Assembly (NCBI RefSeq): GCF_025263485.1
Contig: NZ_CP079863.1
Span: 1,922,001 to 1,986,000 of the forward strand
Source: Mycobacterium sp. SMC-2
GTDB taxonomy: Bacteria; Actinomycetota; Actinomycetes; Mycobacteriales; Mycobacteriaceae
Reading direction: 5' to 3'
DNA length: 64,000 nucleotides
The position numbers and the translations under genes are program-made. Below, in pieces: positions 39,254 through 47,194 of this stretch. The first letter of the stretch is position 1; each line of letters begins with the position of its first letter. Below the pieces are notes generated by a model. That model had not been told where the DNA came from and ran no database searches. It saw only the letters and a list, made by a program, of their open reading frames with translations.

Positions 39254-39736
39254 ATGGATGTCAAGGAGGTGCTGCTGCCGGGCGTCGGCCTTCGTTACGA
39301 GTTCACCGATCACAAGGGTGACCGCATCGGGATCATCGCGCGGCGAAGCGGCGAATTCGACGTCGTCATGTATGCCCGCGAAGACCCCGACGAGGCCCGG
39401 ACGATCCTGCACCTCAGCGACGAAGAGGCCGAGGCCGTGGCCCAGATCCTCGGCGCACCGCGGATCGCCGAGCGGTTCACCGAGCTGGCCCGCGAAATCC
39501 CCGGCCTGGAAACCGGACAGGTCCACATCCTGGCTTCGAGCCCGTTCGTGGAGCATCCGCTAGGGGACACCCACGCCCGCACGCGTACCGGGGCTTCCAT
39601 CGTCGCCATCGTGCGCAACGACGAAGTGCTCGCCTCGCCCGGTCCGGCGGAAATGCTGCATGCCGAAGACGTTCTGATCGTGATCGGCACACATGACGGC
39701 ATCGCCGGCGTCGAGCAAATTATCGACAAGGGCTGA
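39254..39736 (+). CDS. RCK_C (TrkA-C) domain protein, partner of the Kef antiporter (Rv3237c-like)
   Basis: 160 residues from the ATG at 39254. The C-terminal half (about 75-158: ILASSPFVEHPLGDTHARTRTGASIVAIVRNDEVLASPGPAE then VLIVIGTHDGI) is a TrkA-C/RCK_C ligand-binding domain. The N-terminal half (DVVMYAREDPDEARTILHLSDEEAEAVAQIL) is helical and conserved in relatives. Such cytosolic subunits gate potassium/proton antiporters. The antiporter gene begins 4 bases after this stop, and the two would be made together. Confidence 0.88.
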   Translation: MDVKEVLLPGVGLRYEFTDHKGDRIGIIARRSGEFDVVMYAREDPDEARTILHLSDEEAEAVAQILGAPRIAERFTELAREIPGLETGQVHILASSPFVEHPLGDTHARTRTGASIVAIVRNDEVLASPGPAEMLHAEDVLIVIGTHDGIAGVEQIIDKG

Positions 39737-39740
39737 GCCG

Positions 39741-40897
39741 GTGCAGGTTTCGGGGACGCTGCTATTAGAGCTCGGCGCCCTCCTGGCCACGCTGGCCATC
39801 GTGGGAGGCGCGGCCCGCCGGTTCGCCTTGTCTCCCATACCCGTGTACCTGCTGGCGGGTCTGGCGCTGGGCAAGGGCGGGATCCTGCAGGCCGGGGCCG
39901 CCGGCGACTTCGTCACCACCAGCGCGCCCCTCGGTGTCGTGTTGCTGCTGCTGACGCGGGCCTGGAGTTCTCCGTGACCGAATTCGCCACCAGCATGCGC
40001 CACCACCTGCCGTCCGCGGGCGTGGACGTCATCCTCAACGCCACCCCCGGCGCGGTCGCCGGCTGGCTATTGGGACTGGACGCTGTCGCGATACTGTGCC
40101 TGGCCGGCGTCACCTACATCTCCTCGTCGGGGGTGGTGGCGCGCCTGCTGGAGGACTTGCGCCGGATCGGTAACCGCGAAACCGCCTCGGTGCTGTCGGT
40201 GCTGGTTCTCGAGGACTTCGCGATGGCGGCCTACCTGCCGCCGTTCGCCGTCCTGGCGGCCGGTGGTGGGTGGCTGCGCGCGGTCGTCGGCATGGCGGTG
40301 GCGATCGGCGCTCTGGCGGCAGCCTTCGCCGCCTCGTACCGGTGGGGTCACCACGTCGGCCGGCTGGTGGAACATCCCGACTCCGAGCAACTGTTGCTCA
40401 GGGTCCTGGGCATCACGCTGATCGTCGCCGCGGTCGCCGAATCCCTGCACGCGTCGGCGGCCGTGGGTGCGTTTCTGGTGGGCCTCACGCTCACCGGGGA
40501 AACCGCGGGCCGGGCACGCAAGGTGCTCGGGCCGTTGCGCGATTTGTTCGCGGCCATCTTCTTCTTGGCGATCGGCTGGGCGGTCGACCCGCAAGAGCTG
40601 ATTCCGATGCTTCCGGCGGCGCTGATACTGGCCGCGGTGACCGCGGCGACCAAGGTGGCCACCGGCGTCTTCGCCGCCCGGCGCGACGGCGTGGCGCGCC
40701 GCGGGCAACTCCGCGCGGGCACCGCACTCATTGCCAGGGGCGAGTTCTCGCTGATCATCATCGGGCTGGCGGGCACGTCCATGCACACGATCGCCGCGCT
40801 GGCGACGTCGTACGTCTTCATCATGGCGATCGTGGGGCCGGTGCTGACCCGCTACACCGGCGGCCCGCTGGCTCCCAGCGCCGGGCCTGCACACTGA
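39741..40897 (+). pseudogene. kefB: Kef-type potassium/proton antiporter, frameshifted (Rv3236c-like)
   Basis: The first frame (GTG at 39741: VQVSGTLLLELGALLATLAIV) runs to a TGA at 39975-39977; the rest continues in another frame from 39974 to 40897. The join falls inside a helix where relatives read LLLLTLGLEFS: here CTGACGCGGGCCTGGAG lacks one T after ACGC, at about 39957/39958. Restoring one base gives 386 codons and 385 residues, equal to the intact M. tuberculosis protein as remembered. The remaining CPA2 helices, ISSSGVVARLL and HASAAVGAFLVGLTLTGE, look normal. The GTG at 39974 overlaps the stop, so a split product could be made. Sequencing error is an alternative. Confidence 0.8.
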
Positions 40898-40905
40898 CCG
40901 GGCGG

Positions 40906-41421
40906 TCAACCGATGTGCAGGGCCACCACCAGCCACCCGGCGCCGGCGGGCACCCGCTCGACGCGGCAGGCGATGGCGTGGATCCGGTTCCCGCGGCTGT
41001 ACGAGCCGCAAACCTCGGCCGCGGCGTCCGGATCCCGGTGACCGGCCGGTTGCAGCCGCAGCCGGCGCAACACCGCGGCGCCCGCGTGTCCGGCGGCCGA
41101 CTGGCCCACCGCGACGACGGAATCCACCAGGCCGGGCGTCAACATCGGGCGCAGCTGCGCGGCCGGGCGCCGGCGGTCGATGACTTCCAGCACCCGGCGC
41201 AGGGCCGCGTCGGCGAAGATCGCCGCCTGGTGCATCTGTGCCGACATCGCGGCGCGCGGCTGCGGGTGGGGCCGGTGCGGGCTGCGCCGGCGCAGCGGCG
41301 CGCGTGACGCTTGCCGGCACGCGGGGACGCTGCGCGCAATGTCTCGTGTCGGGGGCTCGTAGTCGATGACGGGCAGGACGGCGAAGGCGTCGGACGGACC
41401 CACGACAGGACTGGTGGTCAA
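40906..41421 (-). CDS. Rv3235 family hypothetical protein
   Basis: 171 residues from a TTG at 41421, chosen because GGAGAG lies 6-12 bases upstream on the coding strand; the frame is open to 41496. The N-terminal 60 residues are Arg/Pro-rich and probably disordered. The C-terminal ~90 (AAIFADAALRRVLEVIDRRRPAAQLRPMLTPGLVDSV...RIHAIACRVER) is the conserved domain seen in actinobacterial Rv3235-like proteins, often genomically near secA. Function unknown. Convergent with the antiporter gene. Confidence 0.7.
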   Translation of the reverse strand: MTTSPVVGPSDAFAVLPVIDYEPPTRDIARSVPACRQASRAPLRRRSPHRPHPQPRAAMSAQMHQAAIFADAALRRVLEVIDRRRPAAQLRPMLTPGLVDSVVAVGQSAAGHAGAAVLRRLRLQPAGHRDPDAAAEVCGSYSRGNRIHAIACRVERVPAGAGWLVVALHIG

Positions 41422-41594
41422 CGCGCACTCTCCAACTCTTCGGTCGAACTCCTCGAGCCCGCTGGAGAGTGGCAGGCAGTGGTCATCATGGCACAAGTCG
41501 GGCTCGCGCGTACCCGCGCCCGGCGAGACGATTACCGTGGGCGGGGCATTTCCTTAAGCAGCAGGCGATGATTCGATGAGGAGGACTGCGCCCT

Positions 41595-43013
41595 ATGGTG
41601 ACCCGGTTGTCCCCATCGGACGCGTCGTTTTTTCGGCTGGAAAACACGGCCACCCCGATGTACGTCGGCTCGCTGTCGATACTGCGCCGACCCCGCGCGG
41701 GGTTGAGCTACGAGACGCTGCTGGCCGCCGTCGAGCGGCGCCTGCCCCAAGTCCCGCGTTACCGGCAGAAGGTCCGGGAGGTGCGGGTCGGCTCGGCCCG
41801 GCCCGTCTGGATCGACGACGCCGACTTCGACATCACCTACCACGTGCGGCGCTCCGCGCTGCCCTCACCGGGCAGCGACGAACAGCTGCACGAGCTCATC
41901 GCCCGGCTGGCCGCCCGGCCGCTGGACAAGTCGCGGCCGCTGTGGGAGATGTATCTGGTCGAGGGCCTGGCCAAGAACCGGCTCGCCCTCTACACCAAGT
42001 CGCATCAAGCTCTGATCAACGGCATGACGGCGCTGGAGATCAACCACGTCATCGCCGATCGCACCAAACGCCCGCCGGCGCAACCCGAAGACATCTGGGT
42101 ACCGGAACGCGACCCGGGTAACGCGCGGCTGATCTTCGGGGCCATCGGCGACTGGCTGGTGGGGCCGGGCACCCAGCTGCAGGCCGTCGGGTCGACCATC
42201 GGCGGCTTGGTGACCAACCACGGCGAACTCCTCGCCACCGGCCGGCGGGCCCTCGATTTCGCGCGCAACGTGGCGCGCGGCACCGCCCCCAGCAGCCCGC
42301 TCAACGCCACCGTTTCTCGCCATCGGCGGTTCACGGTCGCGTGCGGCAACCTCGACGACTACCGCACGGTGCGCGTTCGGTATGACTGCGACGTCAACGA
42401 TGTGGTGCTCGCGGTGATCGCCGGCGCCCTGGGAAACTGGCTGATGTCGCGCGGAGTGGCGGTGTCACCAACCGCGACGGTGCGGGCCATGGCGCCGCTG
42501 CCCATCTACGCCGACGGCCAGCTCGACGCGCCCGGGCCCGGCCAGGCCATCAGCCAGGTGATGCCGTTCCTGGTCGACCTGCCGGTGGGGGAGCCGAACG
42601 CGGTGGTGCGGCTGTCGCAGATCGCGCACGCCACCGAGACCAACCCGACGGGAGCGCGCCTGGTGGACGCCAGGACCATCGTCACCCTGTCGGGATTTGC
42701 GCCACCCACGCTGCACGCCATGGGTATCCGCGTCGCCACCAGTTTCCCCAGCTTCTCCCGGCGGACGTTCAACCTGCTGATCACCAACGCGCCCGGGGCT
42801 CAGTCGCAGATGTACATCGCCGGCACCAAGTTGCTTCAGACCTACGCCGTGCCGCCGCTCCTGCACAACCAGGCGCTGGCCATCAGCGTGACGTCCTACA
42901 ACGGCATGCTGTATTTCGGCATCAACGCCGACCGCGAAGCGATGAGCGACGTCGAGCTGCTGCCCGGACTGTTGAGCCAATCGCTCGAGGAATTGCTGGA
43001 ACCTTCCCGGTAG
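41595..43013 (+). CDS. tgs3: WS/DGAT-type acyltransferase (Tgs3-like) with altered active-site motif
   Basis: 472 residues from the ATG at 41595, with GAGGAGGA at 41577-41584. Family features: MVTRLSPSDASFFRLEN start, PLDKSRPLWEMYLVEGL, NDVVLAVIAGAL and the C-terminal FNLLITNAPGAQ. Wax ester/diacylglycerol acyltransferases use an HHxxxDG motif; here residues 137-143 are H-Q-A-L-I-N-G, so the second His and the Asp are replaced. Catalysis may be weak or altered. In M. tuberculosis the corresponding region is annotated as two genes, Rv3234c and Rv3233c; here it is one continuous frame. Expected role is acyl transfer for storage lipid. Confidence 0.88.
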   Translation: MVTRLSPSDASFFRLENTATPMYVGSLSILRRPRAGLSYETLLAAVERRLPQVPRYRQKVREVRVGSARPVWIDDADFDITYHVRRSALPSPGSDEQLHELIARLAARPLDKSRPLWEMYLVEGLAKNRLALYTKSHQALINGMTALEINHVIADRTKRPPAQPEDIWVPERDPGNARLIFGAIGDWLVGPGTQLQAVGSTIGGLVTNHGELLATGRRALDFARNVARGTAPSSPLNATVSRHRRFTVACGNLDDYRTVRVRYDCDVNDVVLAVIAGALGNWLMSRGVAVSPTATVRAMAPLPIYADGQLDAPGPGQAISQVMPFLVDLPVGEPNAVVRLSQIAHATETNPTGARLVDARTIVTLSGFAPPTLHAMGIRVATSFPSFSRRTFNLLITNAPGAQSQMYIAGTKLLQTYAVPPLLHNQALAISVTSYNGMLYFGINADREAMSDVELLPGLLSQSLEELLEPSR

Positions 43014-43057
43014 TTAGTCGCGGTGAAAAGCGGTGGCCGGTTCTATCATTCGTTGCT

Positions 43058-43918
43058 GTGAGCACCGAGACAAAACGCCCGAGGGCGAAAACGGCGAAAT
43101 CGACGGCGCCGAACGCGCCCAAGATCTCCGACGACGTATACCGGGCCGAATTGTTCCGGCTGCAAACGGAATTGGTGCGGCTGCAAGAGTGGGTGCGGCA
43201 CACCGGGGAACGCCTCGTGGTCATCTTCGAGGGCCGCGACGGCGCCGGTAAGGGCGGAACCATCAAGCGGATCACCGAATACCTCAACCCGCGCGTCGCC
43301 CGCATCGCCGCGTTGCCCGCGCCGACCGATCGCGAGCGCGGCCAGTGGTATTACCAGCGCTACATCGCGCACCTTCCCGCCAAAGGCGAAATCGTGCTCT
43401 TCGACCGGTCGTGGTACAACCGCGCCGGCGTGGAAAAGGTCATGGGGTTCTGTACGCCGCAAGAGTATGTGCTGTTCTTGCGGCAGACGCCCATCTTCGA
43501 GCAGATGCTGATCGACGACGGGATCCTGTTGCGCAAGTATTGGTTTTCCGTCTCGGAGGCCGAGCAGTTGCGCCGGTTCAAGTCGCGGCGCAATGACCCT
43601 GTGCGGCAATGGAAACTGAGCCCGATGGACATGGAATCGTTGTATCGGTGGGAGGATTATTCGCGTGCCAAGGACGAGATGATGGTGCACACCGACACCC
43701 CGGTCAGCCCTTGGTACATCGTGGAATCGGACATCAAGAAGCACGCACGGCTGAACATGATGGCGCACCTGCTGTCGACCATCGAATACCACGACGTCGA
43801 ACGGCCCCACGTCAGACTGCCCAAATCCCCGGTGGTGAGCGGGAACTACCAGCGCCCGCCGCGTGAGCTGTCCCGCTACGTCGACGACTATGCGGCCACG
43901 CTGATCGGGGACCGATGA
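43058..43918 (+). CDS. ppk2: Polyphosphate kinase 2
   Basis: 286 residues from a GTG at 43058. Walker A FEGRDGAGKGG, the lid Arg-rich segment RNDPVRQWKLSPMD and Walker B-like IVLFDRSWYNRAGVEKVMGF define single-domain PPK2. In M. tuberculosis (Rv3232c) it uses polyphosphate to make GTP or ATP from the diphosphate and affects the intracellular nucleotide balance. The N-terminal 25 residues are Lys/Thr/Ala-rich and variable. Its stop overlaps the ATG of the next gene. Confidence 0.95.
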   Translation: MSTETKRPRAKTAKSTAPNAPKISDDVYRAELFRLQTELVRLQEWVRHTGERLVVIFEGRDGAGKGGTIKRITEYLNPRVARIAALPAPTDRERGQWYYQRYIAHLPAKGEIVLFDRSWYNRAGVEKVMGFCTPQEYVLFLRQTPIFEQMLIDDGILLRKYWFSVSEAEQLRRFKSRRNDPVRQWKLSPMDMESLYRWEDYSRAKDEMMVHTDTPVSPWYIVESDIKKHARLNMMAHLLSTIEYHDVERPHVRLPKSPVVSGNYQRPPRELSRYVDDYAATLIGDR

Positions 43919-44433
43919 CGCTCGTCTACATTCCGGCCACCCTGGCCATGTTGCAGCGGCTCGTCGCCGACGGCTCGTTGATGCCCGTCAACGGCACCGC
44001 GTTCGCCCTGACGCCGGCGTTGCGCGAGTCCTACGCCGAGGGCGACGACGACGAACTCGCCGAGGTCGCCCTGCGCGAGGCCGCGCTGGCGTCGCTGCGC
44101 CTGCTGGCCGGCTCGGAAGCCGAGGCGGCCGACCCCGGCAAGTCCCTGCCGCTGCGGCGCGCGGTGCTGGCCGCCGAGGTCAGCGACGTCACCTACCGCC
44201 CGGACCTCGACGACGCCGTGGTGCGGCTCGGCGCGCCCGTGGCGCTCGAGGACGTGATCGCCGCCTACGTCGACAACGCCGCGGCCGAACCGGCCGTGAC
44301 GAAGGCGATCGAGGTCATCGACGAGGCCGACCTGGGCGACGAGGATGCCGAGCTGATCGTCGGCGACGCTCAGGACCACGATTTGGCCTGGTACGCCAAC
44401 CAGGAACTGCCGTTTCTGCTGGAGCTCCTGTAA
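43915..44433 (+). CDS. Conserved hypothetical protein (Rv3231c-like)
   Basis: 172 residues, acidic, ATG overlapping the ppk2 stop. Begins TLVYIPATLAMLQRLVADGSLMPVNGTAFALTP and has a conserved middle (RRAVLAAEVSDVTYRPDLDDAVVRL) and tail WYANQELPFLLELL. No catalytic motif is recognised. Coupling to ppk2 is conserved in mycobacteria, so a link to polyphosphate metabolism is possible but only inferred from position. Confidence 0.85.
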   Translation: MTLVYIPATLAMLQRLVADGSLMPVNGTAFALTPALRESYAEGDDDELAEVALREAALASLRLLAGSEAEAADPGKSLPLRRAVLAAEVSDVTYRPDLDDAVVRLGAPVALEDVIAAYVDNAAAEPAVTKAIEVIDEADLGDEDAELIVGDAQDHDLAWYANQELPFLLELL

Positions 44434-44503
44434 GGCCCGGCGGGGGATCGGCCGGAGGCCCGGATGTGATGCAACCCAAGCCGTCGAGCCTGGATACGGT
44501 GCC

Positions 44504-44526
44504 GTAACTTACGGTACCGTAGGGTT
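44504..44526. promoter_or_regulatory. Palindromic operator directly before the ferredoxin reductase gene
   Basis: Centred on TTACG-GTAC-CGTAG, within AACTTACG and CGTAGGGTT arms. It ends three bases before the start codon at 44530 and overlaps a -10-like TAGGGT (44520-44525), implying a leaderless or near-leaderless mRNA. The same arrangement recurs at 45695-45718 before desA3, so one regulator probably controls both. Confidence 0.65.
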
Positions 44527-44529
44527 TCT

Positions 44530-45681
44530 ATGGCCAAGAAATCGGCATCCCTCTCCGCGCAGGTCGTGGACACCAAACGCCCCGTCGTCGCGGGTGCCGA
44601 CCGGCATCCCGGCTGGCACGCGCTGCGCAAATTAGCCGCCCGCATCACCACCCCGCTGCTGCCCGACGACTACCTGCATCTGGCCAATCCGCTGTGGTCC
44701 GCGCGCGAACTGCGCGGCCGCGTCCTCGAGGTGCGCCGCGAGACGGAGGATTCCGCGACCCTGGTGATCAAGCCGGGTTGGGGCTTCAACTTCGACTACC
44801 AGCCCGGCCAGTACATCGGGATCGGCCTGCTGGTCGACGGACGCTGGCGCTGGCGCTCGTATTCGCTCACGTCCAGCCCGGCCGAAACGTCCGGATCCGG
44901 CTCGGCGCGCACGGTGGCCATCGCCGTGAAGGCGATGCCCGAAGGGTTCCTCTCGACCCACCTGGTGGCGGGGGTCGAGCCCGGGACCATCGTGCGGCTG
45001 GCCGCGCCGCAGGGCAACTTCGTCCTGCCCGACCCGGCGCCGCCGTCGATCCTGTTCCTCACCGCCGGATCCGGGATCACGCCGGTGATGTCCATGCTGC
45101 GAACACTGGTGCGCCGCAACCAGATCGGCGACATCGTGCACGTACATTCAGCCCCCACCGAATCCGACGTGATGTTTCGCACCGAGTTGGCCGCGCTGGC
45201 CACCGACCATCCGGGCTATCGCCTACTGCTGCGCGAAACCCGCGCCCGGGGTCGGCTCGACCTCGCCCGGCTCGACCAGGAGGTGCCAGACTGGCGCGAG
45301 CGCCACACCTGGGCCTGTGGGCCGGAGGGCATGCTGAGCCAGGCCGAGAAGATCTGGTCGGCGGCGGGCATTCCGGACCGGTTGCACCTGGAGCGGTTCG
45401 CGGTGTCCAAGGCCGCGCCGGCCGGTGCCGGCGGAACGGTCACCTTCGCCCGCAGCGGGCGTTCCGTCACCGCCGACGCCGCGACGTCGTTGATGGACGC
45501 GGGCGAGGGCGCCGGCGTGCAGATGCCGTTCGGCTGTCGAATGGGTATCTGCCAGTCGTGTGTGGTTAGCCTCGTGGACGGCCACGTCCGCGACCTGCGC
45601 ACGGGCGCGGAACACGATCCGGGTACCCGGATTCAGACCTGCGTGTCGGCCGCCTCGGGCGATTGTGTGCTCGACATCTGA
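44530..45681 (+). CDS. Ferredoxin reductase with C-terminal [2Fe-2S] domain, electron donor to DesA3 (Rv3230c-like)
   Basis: 383 residues. FAD-binding domain with [11 protein letters not shown] (RxYS), NAD(P)-binding domain with [18 protein letters not shown] and the CGPEGM motif, then a plant-type ferredoxin domain (about 300-383) with CRMGICQSC and a later QTC supplying four Cys. It resembles the vanillate/phenol reductase class and Rv3230c, which passes NADPH electrons to the stearoyl-CoA desaturase DesA3. desA3 is the next gene, 96 bases away, under a matching operator. Membrane-peripheral, cytosolic. Confidence 0.93.
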   Translation: MAKKSASLSAQVVDTKRPVVAGADRHPGWHALRKLAARITTPLLPDDYLHLANPLWSARELRGRVLEVRRETEDSATLVIKPGWGFNFDYQPGQYIGIGLLVDGRWRWRSYSLTSSPAETSGSGSARTVAIAVKAMPEGFLSTHLVAGVEPGTIVRLAAPQGNFVLPDPAPPSILFLTAGSGITPVMSMLRTLVRRNQIGDIVHVHSAPTESDVMFRTELAALATDHPGYRLLLRETRARGRLDLARLDQEVPDWRERHTWACGPEGMLSQAEKIWSAAGIPDRLHLERFAVSKAAPAGAGGTVTFARSGRSVTADAATSLMDAGEGAGVQMPFGCRMGICQSCVVSLVDGHVRDLRTGAEHDPGTRIQTCVSAASGDCVLDI

Positions 45682-45694
45682 ATGCTACTCACAG

Positions 45695-45718
45695 GTAACC
45701 TACGGATTCGTAGGTTAC
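45695..45718. promoter_or_regulatory. Palindromic operator before desA3
   Basis: GTAACCTACG-GATT-CGTAGGTTAC: perfect 10-bp arms with a four-base centre. It overlaps a -10-like TAGGTT (45711-45716), about 60 bases before the desA3 start. An additional half site CGTAGGT follows at 45724. It shares the TACG-N4-CGTA core and flanks with the site at 44504-44526. Confidence 0.7.
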
Positions 45719-45777
45719 GATAGCGTAGGTCTGCACCTGGTTGGGAAACGGACAATCGACCGTAAGGGAGGAAGACG

Positions 45778-47073
45778 ATGGCGATCACCGACGTCGACGT
45801 ATTCGCCCATCTGACGGACGCCGACATCGAAAGCCTGGCCGTTGAGCTGGACGCCATCCGCCAGGACATCGAGGACTCACGCGGGGCGAAAGACGCCCGC
45901 TACATCCGCCGCACCATCGCGGCGCAGCGCGCGCTGGAGGTGGCCGGCCGGCTGATGCTGGCCGCCGGTTCGCGCCGTTCGGCTTGGTGGGCGGGGACCC
46001 TCACCCTGGGCGTGGCCAAGATCGTCGAGAACATGGAGATCGGCCACAACGTCATGCACGGCCAGTGGGACTGGATGAACGACCCGGAGATCCACTCCTC
46101 GACGTGGGAGTGGGACATGAGCGGGTCGTCCAAGCACTGGCGCTACACCCACAACTTCGTGCACCACAAGTACACGAACATCCTCGGGATGGACGACGAC
46201 GTCGGCTACGGCCTGCTGCGCGTCACCCGTGACCAGCCCTGGAAGCGCTTCAACATCTTCAACCTGGTGTACAACACCATGCTCGCGCTCCTCTTCGAGT
46301 GGGGCGTCGGCCTGCAGCACGTGGAGATCGGCAAGATCGTCAAGCGCCGGATGGACAACGAGGAAGCCCGGCAGCGGGTGGACGAGTTCCTGGCCAAGGC
46401 CGGCCGGCAGGTGGTCAAGGACTACGTCGCGTTCCCGGCGCTGACCGCGCTGTCGCCCGGCGCGACGTACCGATCCACGTTGAAGGCCAACGCGGTTGCC
46501 AACATGATCCGCAACGTGTGGGCCAACGCCGTCATCTTCTGCGGCCATTTCCCCGATGGCGCAGAGAAATTCACGAAGACCGACATGGTCGGCGAGACCA
46601 AGGGGCAGTGGTACCTGCGCCAGATGCTGGGCAGCGCCAACTTCGAGGCGGGGCCCGCGCTGCGTTTCATGAGCGGCAACCTGTGCCACCAGATCGAGCA
46701 CCACCTGTACCCCGACCTGCCGAGCAACCGGCTGCACGAGATTTCGGTGCGGGTGCGCGAGGTCTGCGACAAGTACGACCTGCCGTACACCACCGGCTCG
46801 TTCCTGGTGCAGTACGCCAAAACCTGGCGCACGCTCGCCAAGCTGTCGCTGCCCGACAAATACCTGCGCGACGACGCCGACAACGCGCCGGAGACCCGTA
46901 GCGAGCGCATGTTCGCCGGACTCGAGCCCGGTTTCGCGGGCGCCGATCCGGCGACCGGCCGGCGGCGCGGGCTGAAGACCGCCATCGAGACCGTGCGCGG
47001 CTGGCGGCGCGCCAAGCGCGCGCAGCGGGATGCGCGGCGGGCGATCGGCGGCGCGGACGACCTGGCGGCCTAG
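45778..47073 (+). CDS. desA3: Membrane-bound stearoyl-CoA delta-9 desaturase DesA3
   Basis: 431 residues from the ATG at 45778. Membrane di-iron desaturase with His boxes GHNVMHGQWDWMND, HNFVHHKYTN and HQIEHHLYPD, and hydrophobic helices between them. It converts stearoyl-CoA to oleoyl-CoA using O2 and electrons from the adjacent reductase, supplying oleate for phospholipids and triacylglycerol. The C-terminal 40 residues are Arg-rich and include an RxxK-type basic tail. Regulated together with the reductase through a common palindromic operator. Confidence 0.95.
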   Translation: MAITDVDVFAHLTDADIESLAVELDAIRQDIEDSRGAKDARYIRRTIAAQRALEVAGRLMLAAGSRRSAWWAGTLTLGVAKIVENMEIGHNVMHGQWDWMNDPEIHSSTWEWDMSGSSKHWRYTHNFVHHKYTNILGMDDDVGYGLLRVTRDQPWKRFNIFNLVYNTMLALLFEWGVGLQHVEIGKIVKRRMDNEEARQRVDEFLAKAGRQVVKDYVAFPALTALSPGATYRSTLKANAVANMIRNVWANAVIFCGHFPDGAEKFTKTDMVGETKGQWYLRQMLGSANFEAGPALRFMSGNLCHQIEHHLYPDLPSNRLHEISVRVREVCDKYDLPYTTGSFLVQYAKTWRTLAKLSLPDKYLRDDADNAPETRSERMFAGLEPGFAGADPATGRRRGLKTAIETVRGWRRAKRAQRDARRAIGGADDLAA

Positions 47074-47080
47074 CCGTTCC

Positions 47081-47144
47081 GCGCCGAACGTGTACCCAGC
47101 GCGAAATCTCGGGCTATTTCTCGCCGTGACTGCACGTTCGGCGC
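47081..47144. repeat. 64-bp inverted repeat element after desA3
   Basis: GCGCCGAACGTG (47081-47092) and CACGTTCGGCGC (47133-47144) are perfect 12-bp arms around a 40-base loop that itself has short complementary tracts (GCGCGAAATC; GGCTATTTCTCGC). It lies 7 bases after the desA3 stop. This pattern is typical of dispersed mycobacterial intergenic palindromes, and it may terminate the desA3 transcript. Confidence 0.6.
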
Positions 47145-47194
47145 GGCGGATGGTCTAGCCGACCGGCGCACCGTCGTTCGCCATACTGGGATGC

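Noticed and set aside
39974-40897. An independent shorter antiporter gene starting at the GTG at 39974
   Set aside because: It would begin in the middle of a conserved helix, and the preceding frame supplies the missing N-terminal helices; a frameshift explains both.
44504-45720. The two palindromes around the reductase gene as intrinsic terminators
   Set aside because: They lie before start codons, overlap -10-like hexamers and share a common core, which fits operators better than terminators.
47081-47144. A possible small RNA or riboswitch after desA3
   Set aside because: Position just after a stop and a large unstructured loop fit a terminator or dispersed repeat; nothing downstream would be controlled by it.
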